The notes under the pieces are model-generated. The model was not told the origin of the DNA, did no database searches, and was given only the letters and a program-made list of their open reading frames with translations. A DNA stretch of 64,000 bases from Coturnix japonica (lineage: Eukaryota; Chordata; Aves; Galliformes; Phasianidae). Both the position numbers and the translations under genes were made by a program. This document shows positions 24,765-37,999 of this stretch, piece by piece. The stretch is from the NCBI RefSeq assembly GCF_001577835.2, contig NC_029547.1, positions 59,176,112-59,240,111 on the forward strand, written 5' to 3'. Position 1 is the first letter of the stretch. Each line of letters opens with the position of its first letter.

Positions 24765-27700
24765 GTGCTGAATTGGGCTGTCTGATGGAGCCATTCGCAG
24801 ACTGTTTCTCACACTTGGTCTGTGTGTCACTCAGCCAGCAGAGTAGTAGTCTCAATTTTAAGTTGAGTTGCCTGTGATTAATTCAGACATTTAACAGCAA
24901 AAGTATGCAGCATTTAAGTCAGAACCCACTCTTAATGAGAGTGTCATTAATAAACTGACTCCACAGAGGATGTGCGCACAACATTCCTTTCTCATTTTTC
25001 TCTGAACCACTACGTTGTAAAATATCACCATTTCTGTTTGTTTTCTGGAAATTATGGTCCCAAATGCTACCACATCACTGATTTATCAGATAAGTAATTT
25101 CAGCTTCAAGCAGGAATTTTGGACACCTGCCCTGCTTGGCTGCTGGAAATAGACCACCAAAGTCTGATGCTGGGATATCCTAGATAATGTCCCATGCAGA
25201 ATAAGGGAGGAGACAGACAGAGGAAGTCTGGAATTGCAGGAGAGCTCTGGGAGTCTGGTATCTCCCAGGCTCAGTTATCCCCAGTGTTAAGCAGCTGGGT
25301 GGTCACCTGGGCTAAAATCCCTGTTGTTGTGCATGGAAAATACCTTGTTGAGAGTCCTCTTAGGATAGTACTGAGAAGTAGGGCTAGAGGATGAGCTGAT
25401 GAGCAGAAACAGTGCTCTGGTTAAATATGCAGTTAAAATGAAGATTTTAAAATTTTTTTTAAATTTTTTTTTTATTTTTTACAGTCTCTGCTCCTTGTAG
25501 TTGCTATAGCATCATCTAGTGGAAATGTACTGAAACGATTCAACTCATGGTTCTATGACCCAGCTGTTAAACACCAGTTTGTGCCCACACCAACTGCTTA
25601 TTTATTTATTTGTTTACTAATGAGGCTTACCCTGTTGTCCATTCCCTCCAGTGAGAAAAGGTTTCTGAGGAAGAGCAGCAGGACCAAGAACTTGGCTTGA
25701 CCGAGCCAGACACGGCTGAGGATAGTAGCTGCTGTACTATCTGTGTGTTTTCAATTGAAGTTATCCTGTCTTTCCACAAAGCGCTCTCTGCAGGATGCTT
25801 CCAGTACAATCTCAGAAGCCTGAAAGGTGGCAGAGAAGAAAACCCATGCCACCATACATACCAACTTTGCTTTTGTCTGTCACTTTGCCAAAGACCAGAA
25901 AGTGTTTGAAGTGCATCTGGGAGACATGCATCGCTCTCTTTTGCTCACTTCCTTCTTAGAAGCATTTTGGTCTTAGCTTGGGGGTCTCCAGAGATCATCA
26001 CTGCCAAGAGGAAAACAATTCTGATGCATGAATTCAGGGACCTACACCAACTTGTGTTCAAGAAGTAACTGTGCAAAGCAGGGGCAAAACAAATCCTGTA
26101 AACTGATTTTTTATTAATTGCTTTCCATGTAAGCAACAGTGAAAAGTGTAGAAGATTCTATTTCAGTTTCTATTTCTTGAAGCTAGAACGTCAGAAAACA
26201 GTAACGGGTATTGCTGGTGCATAAGAAGAGTGAACCCTGTGTATTGACTAAATCTGGACAGTGTCGAACAATTCCTGCACAAGAAAGAGCACTGAGGTTC
26301 ATCTGATGGGGATTTTAGCCTTTTAGTCTTTCAAAAGAGAAAGGACAGTAAATTAGTGTCATCTGTGGATCGATAAAACGAACGCAGGGCACATGAAGTC
26401 TATCTAGTTGCCACAACACTCGCTGGGAGCACCAGATAGAACAAAGCTTCCTGCTGTCCTCTGGTGATGCTCCGCTGAAACTGCAGGCAGCTGGAAGGCA
26501 GCAGTGGTTTAGTTCACATTTTTTGTCAGACATCTGTTTCTATTGAAGAGGACACGCTTGAGACTGTTGAAGTTTGATTAAGGAGTGACTCAGAGCTACG
26601 CTTTGCATATATACCTGCAAAAAGGGTGTTTTCCAGATATGCATGTTAGATCCAAGAAGGTCAGCAACAAAATTATGCAGGCTGCATATATTCACCTATT
26701 CCAGATGTGCTGACATTCAAAATTGCTCCGGTGCCCAAAGTATCTGAGCAGAATCTGAGCATCTATGAGTTACGGAGGTGTGCCAGGAATTTTCTTCCAC
26801 CAAGAAGTGATTTGAAATAAGCAACATAAAGAAGGAGAAGGAAGTCAATAGGCCAAGCAGCCGTGCACTTGTACCTGCAAACACAGCCTCACATCCTCCT
26901 GTCATCTGGGAAATAGGAGAGTGCCCTGCACTGACAAGTAATCAACCAAAAGTGGTGTTTTTCTGACAAAGCCTTTTCTAGAGACTGAGAGGAGCTAGGT
27001 GGAATAGCGTAACCTCAGAAATGCACGTTGTTAGCAGTTTCAGGCTGTTTTAAAATTACATTTATCCAAATGGATTATGACTCCATAAGTACTCTCTTCT
27101 ATCTGAATATCAGTGAAATCTTGTTTCTGTTTCAGTCTCATATTACTGTTTTCCAGAAGTTCAGGATTTTTTCTCTCTGTTTCAGGATGTCTGGAGTGTA
27201 AACTGCTTGTGAACTGGATGCGATATTGTGCCCACCTCTTTTTTCATCTCCCCACCTGACTGTCAAGTTCCGGGACCTATGATCACTTGTGTCATGTCTA
27301 AGCCATGGAGGTGGCCCAGCCTTGATCCCTGCAGGCCTCTGAAGTCACCCATGGAGCATTACAGAGGTGAGGAGAGCACCTGAGGGATCTGAGAGAGGCA
27401 GAACTTGCAGGGCTTCCTCCTTGCCCAGCAATGTACCAGCTCCACACAGACCTTCTTTCTGGCTGGGGCTGACAGCTTGACATTTGCTTTTTGCTCCCTC
27501 TGTCACAAAATGTGCCATTCACTCAGATCAAAGGGGCCCTTTACGTGGGTGGCCACGTGTCCTGCCAAGGCCTCCCCTGTGTGGGCACCATGAAGGTTTG
27601 GCCAGACTGAGGAGGAGAGCTAGGAGGAAGGGCTGATGTGGATTTTATGACAAGTACAAATGCAGGTTATGAACAGTGAAGTCTCACATGGTTTTGACAG

Positions 27701-28385
27701 AAACCTCCCTGTCTTCCAAGTGCTGCTCACATCTTCTGTCCAAGCCTCTGAGGATGTCTTCTAACTAATAAAAGGTGTAGCAGTCCCTCCTCTCTGGGAC
27801 AATTTAAGCTACACTGTACCAGATGTTACTACAGGGAGCTGAGTGACAATTACAGACTGAGTCCTAGACCTTTTCTCACCCCTAACTACCTACGAAGGCC
27901 AGCTTAGCTTTAGACAAAGAGTTCTTGTGAGTTTTGATAAATGGGAAAAATATGTTATTCAACACCAGTTTTTGTCTGATAGCCAGTATGCTGTTCATAG
28001 GGGGCTTGAAACATACTGCAGTCCTTAAACAGTGTTTGCACATTGTATTTTTAAAATATAGGTACTGAAATATCCTGTGGGCCTACTCTCTGGCCCTCCA
28101 ATTACCTTCTCCCGTGTCAAGCAAGAGAGAGGATTTAGAATTACATGTCTGTCCCTAGATGAACGCTTTTTTGGGTTCATGTATTTCAAATGCCTTTTGC
28201 CTTTTCTCTGGAATGCCAGTGATGGAGACTGGCCGGAGAAGGGCAAGGTGGCTGTCTGTGTGTCACCTTGACCTATGGTGGAGTCACTGTGCACCATGGT
28301 GGGTGTCTGGAGGCTCCCCAGGCTTGGCCTTCAGCCACAGCAGCTCACTAGATGTCCAGACATACCAATTGTTGTTAAAAGGTTG

Positions 28386-28466
28386 TAGAATCATAGGATC
28401 ACAGAATAGTCCAGGTTGGAAGGGACTTCAAAAGTTCAGGTCCAACTATTTTGCCAGGGATTTAAG
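28386..28466 (-). mobile_element. CR1 LINE 3' fragment
   Basis: TAGAATCATAGGATCACAGA followed by CCAGGTTGGAAGGGACTTCA is the antisense view of a CR1 3' end. The similarity fades by about 28466, leaving only about 80 bases. Confidence 0.85.
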
Positions 28467-31214
28467 TGAAGGATCCTGGAGTATCCTGGGTCCTCTTTTG
28501 TGCCATTCGTGTTGTTGGGTATGACATTTGTCCTGTTCTGGCCATCAGGGATGTCCTCCTGGTCTCCATGATTTCTTAGGTTATAGACAGAGGCCTTGAG
28601 AAAAGGTCTGCCACCTCTCTTAACACCCATGGATGGATCTTGGCAGGGCCTGCAGTTTGCTGTTGGGCTTATGCAAGAGGCCACAAACAAGCCCTTCCTC
28701 TTCTACTGGAAAGCTGGCACATGAACTGTCATATCTACTTGATCCTGTGATCTAGTTCCAGATGCTCTAGTGGTGATGAGAACCTCTGTCTTGTCAGCAT
28801 TCTTGGTAATAGTTTCCATGCCCTGATAAGCAATGGGCCTGTTTTTATGAAAAGCAGGATTACGGAATGCCAGTTGGGCAGTTAATCTACCTCTGATGTT
28901 CACTCTCCCCAAAAGACTGACATATCTGTACAGCATAATCCCCTGAACTCCCCTCCTAGACTTTCTTCCCAGAATAGTGCTTATGGTATAGTTTACTTTC
29001 TTTGTCTCCCAGATCTCCTTTATTCAAACAATTCAGATGTTCCACCCCCTATAATTTCACTTACTTGTTTTCATGCTTTTTGCCCATTCCTACTCATTTT
29101 GACTACTATTGTCAGAAAAAAATGATGCTTTGTGTGAAGCAAGCAAGATATACGAGAAGATTTTCCATAGCACTGTTGTAGGCATCATCAAGTAGCACTT
29201 TACATGCCAAGATGGAGCTCAGAATCAGATGCTGTTCTATGCTTTTAATGTTTTACAGAGAATGGCTTGGAAATCACCATGTAATGATGATCTACCCTAT
29301 TTGCAGAGATCAGTGTTTTGAAGAAGTGTCATTCCAAACTTCCTTCTCTTTTCCACTATAATATCAGCATTTATTTGAATAGAGTTGCACAAGCATCAGG
29401 AAAGTAAGGCACAGCAAGTTTAATGCTGAGCTGTGCTTTATCAAAAAGTCAAGTATATTTACTGGTTGTGTAAATCAATATAACAGAGGCAATGAAAAAT
29501 CCATGCATTTTTATTATCAAACAAGCAGTTAAAGTTCAGAAAGAGCTCTACTATGAGCACCGTAAAAACAAAAGAAAGAATAAAAAGCCTGACTGCCTTC
29601 TTTCTGGTATACACTAAGCATTTCAGTTATCTAAATAAAACACATCAGGAGTTTAATTTGTGTCTGAAATCTCTTAAAAGCAGCCACGCTCCAAAAACCT
29701 TTTATCTAAGTACCAAGCATAGACTTCATTGAGTGTGCTTTTCAGGAGAGATACTGGCAAAAGGGATCATTTGCATTCATGTGTCATCAGCTGTAGCTGA
29801 CTTTGTCTTGATTTTACCAGCCTTTTGGATATGCCCTCTGATATGAACAAGATGCATTTCCTAGGCATGTGTAGTCATACCAAGTGGTCCAGGCTGGTGC
29901 ACATGGGAGAAGGATAAGGCTGGGTCACATTGAATCAGCATCTCCTGGACAATTACTTCACCAGTTTCCATCTGAAGGCAAGAACTGAATGGTGGAGATG
30001 GACTTGAGTTTTGCCATGGGTACTTGCGCCATTGGTAATTGCGAATATGTGGGCTAGAAAACTTTGTCCTTCAAAGTCTGTTTGAGCACTCTGGAAACAC
30101 TGAACTCGAAAAACTCTGCTGCATTTCAAGCTTCCTATCTTTGTTTGTTTGTTTCCCCCCTCAGTGGTCTACCTTCCTGGTAACGCAGTTTCAGATGTAA
30201 CCAGGAGATGTCAGTGTGTTCATAGAGAACAGTGCAAGGTAGGCTTTCAAGAAGAGCAGAGGACTCTAAAGAGCAGATGTTTAGCCTTCATTGATTGAGA
30301 GGCCAATATTGGATGAGTTTTTATATATGACGTGGATTAGGAGAAGGATTCTTGTCAGAGAATTAAAATTGTTCAATATTCACACAGGAAAACGACTATA
30401 ATGCCTGTGCCTGTGTTTTGCTCATGGATGATGTCAGGCAGTGACCATCCCATTTCCAAAATATAACCCTTTGTTCCCCCTTTATAGTTCATGCTCAGTG
30501 AAAGGGCTGCATGCAAAGGAAAAAAGAGAAGGGCTTAAAATCAGAGCTAGTCTTTACTGGAAGTGTTCGTGACCTCCAGATTTCTGTCTTTCACGTCTCA
30601 GATTTTATAGGCGGCATATTGTTAACATTTGATGTGTGTTTGCTGGCCTTTGGGTTGGTAATCTCCATGCAATTGCTCATGAATGGGCACCCCCCAGCTC
30701 ATAAATCAGTGCTGCTAACAACATCCAGAACAAGTGTTTCAAGAAGTGATAGTCAAAAAGAACAACCTGCTCAATTACAGGCAGCTTAAAGAAGCAATAA
30801 AGACAATCTTGGAACTTATTCATGTATCAGGAGAAAATTTTCTAAGGTAATCAGGTCAAAGGTGACAAATAGGACTTACTTATTTGCCTAGTTGTAATTG
30901 CAAGAGTGCTGTCCTTGATGGGAATCATACACAGGAAGGTATTCAAAGTGTAATTCAATGAAAGCATCTGCAAGCCCAAGAAAAAGAAAAGCCTCTCTAA
31001 AAAGAGGATGCCTTAAGAGCTTTAGGAAATGTCTAAATGAACTCTGCTCAGCTTGACTCTTTGATGCTAAAAAAAGTGACTAAACCTCACCATATTCGAG
31101 GAAAGTAAGACGATACATCACTGAAAAAATCCATCAGGATTCAAGTCCTGTTTGTCTTAAAATTCTTTGTTGCAGTCCAGACAAAGCCAGCAGAAATCCC
31201 CTGAAGAATATAGG
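28467..31214. other. Intergenic, no gene recognised; two unexplained minus-strand open frames
   Basis: Minus-strand open frames at 28436-28690 (84 codons, overlapping the CR1 end) and 28703-28936 (77 codons) have mixed, non-repetitive composition. I do not recognise either, and nothing identifies them as a gene. From 28940 to 31214 I see only AT-leaning unique sequence. Confidence 0.5.
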
Positions 31215-31434
31215 TTTTCTTTTTCTTTTTCTTTTTCTTTTCTTTTCTTTTCTTTTCTTTTCTTTTCTTTTCTTTTCTTTTCTTTTCTTTTCTTTTCTTT
31301 TCTTTTCTTTTCTTTNNNNNNNNNNCTTTTCTTTTCTTTTCTTTTCTTTTCTTTTCTTTTCTTTTCTTTTCTTTTCTTTTCTTTTCTTTTCTTTTCTTTT
31401 CTTTTCTTTTCTTTTCTTTTTTTCTTTTTTTTTT
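31215..31434. repeat. TTTTC pentanucleotide repeat with a 10-N gap
   Basis: A nearly pure TTTTC run of about 200 bases (CTTTT on the plus strand, AAAAG on the other). It has TTTTTC units at the left edge and degenerates to T-rich sequence at the right. Ten N at 31316-31325 mark an assembly gap, so the true length is unknown. Lys/Glu/Arg-rich and Phe/Ser/Leu-rich open frames through it are artefacts. Confidence 0.97.
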
Positions 31435-33262
31435 CCATTTTGCTTAGTTAAGCAAATATTCATGTGTTTGTGGAGGCACACAGTCAGCTTCCATCGCCAC
31501 AGTAACACAGCATTTGACCCGTGATGTATCCAGATGCTGAAATGCACCATCTACAGAAATAACTTTTCATCTTTCCCCCACTTTTTCAATGAGCTGTTTT
31601 GCTAGATCCATTCATTTGGGAAACAAAATGCAGGTGTTTGCTGTGAAAGCCAAGTGTCAAGAGACCAAAGGTCTGAAGGATGGAGGAAGAGACACAAAAC
31701 AGCCAGAAAACAACTGCCTTTCAAGTTTTCTATCTACTACTTGGCATCTTGTTCAGTCAATTTAAGAAAATTCCTTTCTGGTCTTAATTTGTGGGTGCTA
31801 TGAAAGCTGTGGATAATATCCTAACATTGCGGTCACACTTCTCTCAGGCAGCGGTTAGAGTAAATCTCAAGCAGTTTTGGAAACAACCCTCCAGGTCAAA
31901 ATGTCTTCCAGCAGAACAGTGTTTAACAAAACTGCTGCTGGGACAGGATATCGAATCAACCCATCTTAGCCTCATAGTTCCACGTTCCAGTCCTTCTCCT
32001 CCTCCAGTCCTCCCTTCATAAATCTACTCTCCATGGTGGAAGAGAGAGCTTAGTTGTCCATCAATACACTGTACTAACAATCAATGTTCTGTGTTTTCTC
32101 AGGTCTTAAATATGTGCCTGTATTACTGCATGGCTAAAAAACAGACACCCATGGTGCGAGGAGGGGAATAGTGTGGTTTATTCGTGTCACGAGGGGGATA
32201 TTGTATTGTTTCACAGCTTATGGAATATGCATCAGTCTCACAGGAAGCCCTTTGGAAGGAGTTTCACAATAGGATCTGGTTTCAAGAGCTGAAATTTCAC
32301 CTGAAAATATGGAATTTGCAGAGATGGAAAGCCTACTGTTATTTCCTCTGTGCATTGTCAAAGCACATCCTGGGGTAATGAAACATTTGTGCATTAAAGT
32401 ATGTGTTTGAAGCAATGAAAAGAGGTCCGGCGTTTCCTATGTCCACATGTTCTTTCACGGGTGGATGCAAGTGGCCGTGAGAGTGATCAATCCTCATCCC
32501 AGAGGTGCCAGGGCTATGGAGCAGTGCCCAAACCTGAGTGAGGGGAGCAGACAGAGGTGTGCTGTGGGCTAATGTCTCGCCCTTGAAGTACGGTGCAGGG
32601 CTGCTGTTGGTTATGGTTCATTGCTCGTTGCAGAAAGCAGACATACTTTCCCAGGGACAAAGCTAGATTCCTGCACATGTGGCCAAGAGCCTCAGGCTTC
32701 TTCAGACCTCACTGCTGGAGTCTGTTTTCAAAAAAAGCCATTTTTCATCACGAGTATAATTTCTTCCAGCTTTTCTGACTGCGTCACTTTCAGACATTAA
32801 AAACATCACAAAACTTCACAAAATAGGCTTCTCTGACTTACAACAAATTCAACTTTCAGTGAGGGCTGAATTTAATATATAAAATAAAGTCGTTTCACAG
32901 CAGAGAAAGGCTTCTTTGAGCTCTGAAAATGAGAAACAGCTCGTCAGTAGAAACAGTTTGGCTCTGGCACCTCTCCTTATTCACCTTTAAAAGGAGAGTT
33001 TGGAAGCAAACCTGGAGAGTGCCAGATGAAGTCAGTGAATTTTGCAGCTGGCTCAAGAATAATCCACCCTGGGAAGTGTAGGTTATGCCACTGTCTGAGA
33101 ACTGAGCGAGCGGCTGAAGTTTGCATGTGCTGTGCAACGGGCCAAACACATCCATGTATAATGGCAAAATGGGTGCACAAATAGAATGAATTCCCTACTG
33201 AGGGCAAAATAAAGGTGAAAAGGGATTTTCAATTTTATTTTATTTTATTTTATTTTTAAAAT

Positions 33263-33309
<47 letters not shown>

Positions 33310-33534
33310 TTTTCCCCAGAGAATCTACCTATTTTCTCCTGGATTTTTTTATTTTAATTTTTTTAAATAAAGAAGAATACAAAGCCCTTATGTGGAAAGA
33401 CAGTCAGAGATTTTGAAACACTGGGAGTTTGCTAAATCCACAGCAGGGAATGTAAACTGGGAGTAGAAGCCTGGTCTTCACACAAGTGAACAAACCAACC
33501 AACCTTCCAAAGGGTTCATTAAGACAAGGAAGAG
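31435..33534. other. Intergenic, no gene recognised
   Basis: I see no exon, RNA gene or transposon. The notable content is the TTTTA/TTTA microsatellite at 33232-33311. Confidence 0.65.
33232..33311. repeat. TTTTA then TTTA microsatellite
   Basis: About five TTTTA units run into about thirteen TTTA units. A less regular T/A-rich stretch continues to about 33368. Confidence 0.95.
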
Positions 33535-33655
33535 CTAAGGTGGGAAGGAACCTCTGGCTGTTCAACCCCCTGTGCAAGGCATTTCCTGTTAGAGCACATT
33601 GCTCTCTGCCTTGTGCAATCGAACACTGAGTATTTCCTAGGCTGGAAACCCCACA
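33535..33655 (-). mobile_element. CR1 LINE fragment, diverged
   Basis: GGGAAGGAACCTCTGGCTGT, TCAACCCCCTGTGCAAGGCA and the following bases resemble the antisense 3' region of the CR1 subfamily that reads GGACCTCTGGAGATCATC. It is worn and lacks a clear AATCATAG tail. Confidence 0.65.
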
Positions 33656-33895
33656 GTCTCCCCATCCAGTCCAACTGTCCGCTTACCACCAATATTTCCC
33701 TAATAAACTGTGTCTGTTAGTGTCACTTCTACATGTTTCTGAGCACCTCCAGGGATGACGATCCCATCACTGCCATGGGCACATTATTCCAGAGCCTGAC
33801 CACTCTTTTGGAGAATACATATTTCTTAATATCCAAACTGAGTCTCCCATGGCACAACTTGAGGCCATCACCTCATTCTACCAGTGGGAGAAAGG
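33656..33895 (-). mobile_element. CR1 LINE 3' fragment of another subfamily
   Basis: It begins with CCATCCAGTCCAACTGTCC and includes CTCCAGGGATGACGATCCCA, GCCTGACCACTCTTTTGGAG and CACAACTTGAGGCCATCACC, all from the end of CR1 ORF2 and the 3' UTR in antisense. It abuts the preceding CR1 piece with no unique sequence between them. Confidence 0.85.
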
Positions 33896-35251
33896 ACTGT
33901 GCCTGCTCTTGGGCTATAGGGGAATCTACAGGGGAGGCAGATCCCTACACGAGGAGATCAGGGGAGCACAGACCCTCAGGGGTAGAAGTACTGGAAGTGT
34001 TGAGTCCAAGTGTCCACAGTTCTGTGGCAGGACACAGGGCATCCCCAGTGCACCCTGGTGCTGTGGTCCCATTCCCAGTGCTCTGTTGCTTCCCCTTGGA
34101 CTGTGATCCCTCACTTCAGGAAACTGAAACCAGCCCTCTGCCTTCCCTCACATGCCCTGTGCTCCATCTCCAGTCATTCCAAGGACCTCCTGTGGTCACC
34201 AAAGAGAATACATATCTTGCTTTTTGCTTCTTCTTTTAATTACCCTTCTGTGTTGTAACTTGTCATCAAGAAGCCATTGAATCACAAAAGGGGAAGTGAT
34301 CCTGGAGAAGATGCAGAGGTGTGAACAACTGCTGCAGAGAACCCTGTGAGCACCATGTATCGTCACAAGGCCAATAGACTAGGCCCTGAAATGGACAGGG
34401 GACAGCTTGCTTTGCTGTGAATGGTAGAAAATGAGTTCAGCTTTTGAGCAGACACATCTTCCATATCCCAAAGCCCTCAGAAGGAAACTTCTTTAAGAAA
34501 ACTACAGAAATACACCTTTTCTCGGCTTGAAGAAGTCCAGAGCCTCTCTGTGAATTTCAGAGGTGCCTTCACCAGGGCCTCAGTTTTCACACAACTGTTC
34601 CATTACCTAAACTAAATGACATTTAAAATGCCTTGGCCACGGAGTCAGCGGCACGTACAAGGATGTTCAAGCATGTTTTTGGTTTATTAGTTCTGTTACA
34701 GACACTCGAGCAGATGAATGTAAGAAGAGAAACTGGCTTTATAGTAAAGAGAAAGAGACCTACAGCAGTGACAAATTAATTTCCATCCTGTCATGACTCA
34801 TGAGACAGTGCTACAGTAACATCAACAAAACGTCAGTTAAAGCGGTAGTAATTATTTCCATTGCTAATACTGACTCTGACTTAACAACATTTACAGGCTT
34901 TGTTACACTGTCATAAAATAAACACCAATATAGAAACAAACCAGATTATCCACTTGTGAAAGAATGGACTTTTTTCCTTCTTATGCCCATGACAGAATCA
35001 TGCCTTGTGGAGGAAACTGGGGATGAAGGCAGATCTGAAAGCAACTCATGAAAAACTCCATTGAGGACTTGTGCAAGGTTTTTGGCAGCAGCATCATGGC
35101 CAGTGTCAAAAGATGTAGCCTTGCTCTGCAAGCCAGGCTGCAGGCAGAGGTGGAAGGAGCAGAAACACCAACAAGGCCTGTCCGGCCCTGATCAGTGCAG
35201 TGAATTTCTTCAGATGGACATGTGTGCCTTCATCATGGCAGACTGACAGGG
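33896..35251. other. Intergenic, no gene recognised
   Basis: Open frames around 33733-34258 begin inside CR1 sequence and run into Pro/Ser/Cys-rich translation with no domain. I see nothing else that can be named. Confidence 0.6.
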
Positions 35252-35438
35252 AGGAATCACAGAATCATTAAGTTTGGAAAAAACCTTAGTATAATCTAGT
35301 CCAGGCATCCACCTACCTCCAATATTGCCCACTAAATCATGTTCCTTAATATCATCACATCTGCACATTTCTTGTTTAACTCCAGGGACAGTGTCTTAAT
35401 AGCCCCTCTGGACAGACCATTCTAGCGCCTGACCACTG
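35252..35438 (-). mobile_element. CR1 LINE 3' fragment
   Basis: The tail GGAATCACAGAATCATTAAG is followed by TAGTCCAGGCATCCACCTAC, then CTCCAGGGACAGTG and GCCTGACCACT, a CR1 in antisense. It is diverged and 5'-truncated. Confidence 0.85.
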
Positions 35439-35850
35439 ACAATTAAAGTGGCAGACACCAGTACTGACCCTTACTGTAATATAGGAACTAGTGTCCCAAA
35501 AGTCAAGATTTTTTTTCTCTCCTGTTGCACGTGTTGAATTGCCTTCATCTCTCATGGTTGTATGTGCTACCAGTACTCTGGTTCTGCAGCCACAAGGAAG
35601 AGCATTATCTGCAGCATCCTGCAGACAGATTTTCTTGTGGTTTCATACCAGAGTATCCAGTACTGTTCAACAAGACATCAAACAGAACATGCCCTGACAA
35701 AGAAATTGCCATAGAAAAAAAATACTTTTCTTCATGGAACTTTGTAATAATGACCAATTCTGACACAGAAAGTCCTCAGACCAATATCTCAAGAGTTCTG
35801 ATTTAATTTTTGTATCCTGACAGCCTCAATGTTATCCGTCTTCAGATGGA
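35439..35850. other. Intergenic, nothing recognised
   Basis: Unique-looking sequence between two oppositely oriented CR1 fragments. Short open frames only. Confidence 0.6.
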
Positions 35851-36146
35851 GGTGAGGGTCACCCTCTTCTCTAAATGGCAATAGGATGAGAGAAAGTGTC
35901 CTCAAGGTGCATCAGGAGAGGTTCAGGTTGGAAATCAGGAAAAATTCATTCTCTGAAAGAGTGGTCAGGCACTGGAACATATTGGCCAGGGAGGTGATGG
36001 CATCACTACCCCTGGAGGTGTTCAAGAAATGTGGAGATGTGACATTGACTGACATGGATCAGTGGGCATGGTGGAGATGGGCTGATGACTGGACTAGATG
36101 ATCTTAGAGGTCTTTTCCAGCCTTAATGATCCTTTGATTCTATGGT
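35851..36146 (+). mobile_element. CR1 LINE 3' fragment, about 300 bp
   Basis: GGTGAGGGTCACCCTCTTCT, then AGGTTCAGGTTGGAAATCAG, AGAGTGGTCAGGCACTGGAA and GATGATCTTAGAGGTCTTTT, ending in TTTGATTCTATGG. The translation keeps ORF2 C-terminal residues such as RVVRHWN. The 3' end appears intact. Confidence 0.92.
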
Positions 36147-37999
36147 TGTTTCTAGGCAGTGCTTTTAGGCAGAGAATAGGAGCTCTAGTGTGGGACTACT
36201 GTGGGGTTTTAAGAATGCTTGTTCAAAATATAAATTTATAGCTCTCACCAGACTTCATGTCATAGAACACTATTTCTAAAAGCCTGCAGTCCTCAACACA
36301 AGACAAAAATGGGACCAAGCTTCAGAGTTCCCTATGAAATATCTTCAAGAATCTCATGCTTGATTCCTCTGGAACTGTGTGACCTGCTCTCTGGGAGTAT
36401 AATGGATTTGGAGGTTTTTCCTCCCCAAGCGATCTTATTGCACAAGTTAACTTCTTGCTTACTTTTGACTTGGTGGCAACCTCTGAAACTTGTCCTCAGA
36501 CTTCCTTGAAATGGTATGTCAATAACTTGCAGTCCCCCAGTGCACTGGTTCACGTGCTGCTTGTACCTCTATCTCTAGAAATGAAGATACCATCAACCAC
36601 AAAAATGTGTTGCTGAATGAAGCAGGATGCACCATTTCAGATGTGTGCCTGAAATGCTGCCTCATTGCGGTGCTCAGAGTGAGTCACTTCAGTGCTGAAC
36701 TTCAGTTCACACTTGCTGCTGCCGGGGGTTAAGTTTTGAAACCAAACCACAAAGCATGTTGCATTTTGTACCAAGTAAGGGTATTATTCTTATCAACAAA
36801 TGGACACCACACCACAGAATCCCATTCTTGTTGCATTTCTTCAAACCAAAACCCCACTGCAGATGTCTGAGTAGTTCAATTTCAGCTAGATTTGAACTAC
36901 CATGAATCAGACCATAATTAAATCAAAGGGCCATTATCCATGGCCGACTCCTAAGAATTATCAGTACATTGAATCTAACAGAGGCTTAGTGTGCCAAAAA
37001 TCTCCTGGGAATTAGTTCCAGACTGCATTTTTCTTTTTAAGGCCTTACTTATTTTTCCTGGTGTTTGGGAGAGTTTAACTTGGCAGTGCTCAATGGTCCC
37101 TATTATCTGACTTGCAAAAAGTAATAGCTTTTAGATCAGATCACACACTTCACACAGTATTAAAGAAAGATTATCTGAAGACTTGACTAGAATCCAGCTG
37201 AGGAGGCAATCAAATGAGGAGACTTTCCTTACGTTTTTCTTCACTGCCAGTTCCATGTGTGAGGTTGTACAGGACCAACATTCAGCGTATGGAAATACAT
37301 ATGCAGGAAAAGCATCTCTAAATTACTTTCTGTTGTAATTCAAAGCCTTTAGACATTAAGGTGTATCTCTGCAAAAGAAGTGGAGCAGTTCTTCATAATC
37401 CACTTACAAGTAGCATTTTTTAATAACACTTATTTCTTAACTTTTTGAATATGCTGATGATGAATGTAAGATGCATCTCTAGAATGTCTTGTCATTTGTG
37501 TCCATCATGTGATGGGCACTCACCATGACCGCCTTTGGCTCTGCTGTCTCACAGATACTGCGTACCATTAAAGAGATGCTCTCACACCTTGAAGGGCAGC
37601 AGCCAGGGGATTCTGGGGTGATTTCTAGTTCCCTGCTTTCTGTCCAGCAATAAAATGTAGATAAGCCATAAGTTAACTAATGAGTGGATAAGCTGTTATT
37701 TTGGCAAAACTTAGTCACTGCTTCTTTGGCTGCACAGGCACTTCTCTGCCAGTGCCAACTGGCTGACACAGATACTTACAGATTAATGACTCCATAACTG
37801 AACAGGGGTTTATAGAGTGTTACTGTGCTCACTGGTTGTAGTAGAAAGGGAGGATCAGACTGACAGCAGAAAGATGGGTAGAAAGGCACTATGAATATTG
37901 TTGCTTTTGATCTAATGGACTTTCCATTGACCTCAGATGCCCCTGATTGGCCCTTTCTCGTTCTGAAATGCCTGTATTATGCTTTCTGACTTGTAGGTA
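36147..37999. other. Intergenic, no gene recognised
   Basis: AT-leaning unique sequence. I see no exon, repeat family or RNA gene. Confidence 0.65.

Larger units (their letters stand above)
15771..28385. other. Intergenic, no gene recognised
   Basis: This is 12.6 kb of AT-leaning unique-looking sequence. No exon, RNA gene or transposon could be supported. Small structures seen are three copies of a 10-base unit TGCTGATACA/TACTGATACA at 17711-17740, a short hairpin ACTCATTA-A-TAATGAGT at 20612-20628, a 23-base-period duplication at 24723-24764 and a T/A-rich tract at 25445-25481. Open frames of up to about 139 codons (for example minus 22187-22606) show no domain. Confidence 0.65.

Noticed and set aside
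31134-31550. Lys/Glu-rich and Phe/Ser-rich open frames
   Set aside because: They are translations of the TTTTC microsatellite and cross an assembly gap.
33733-34258. Open frames of up to 168 codons
   Set aside because: They begin inside antisense CR1 sequence and continue without any recognisable domain.
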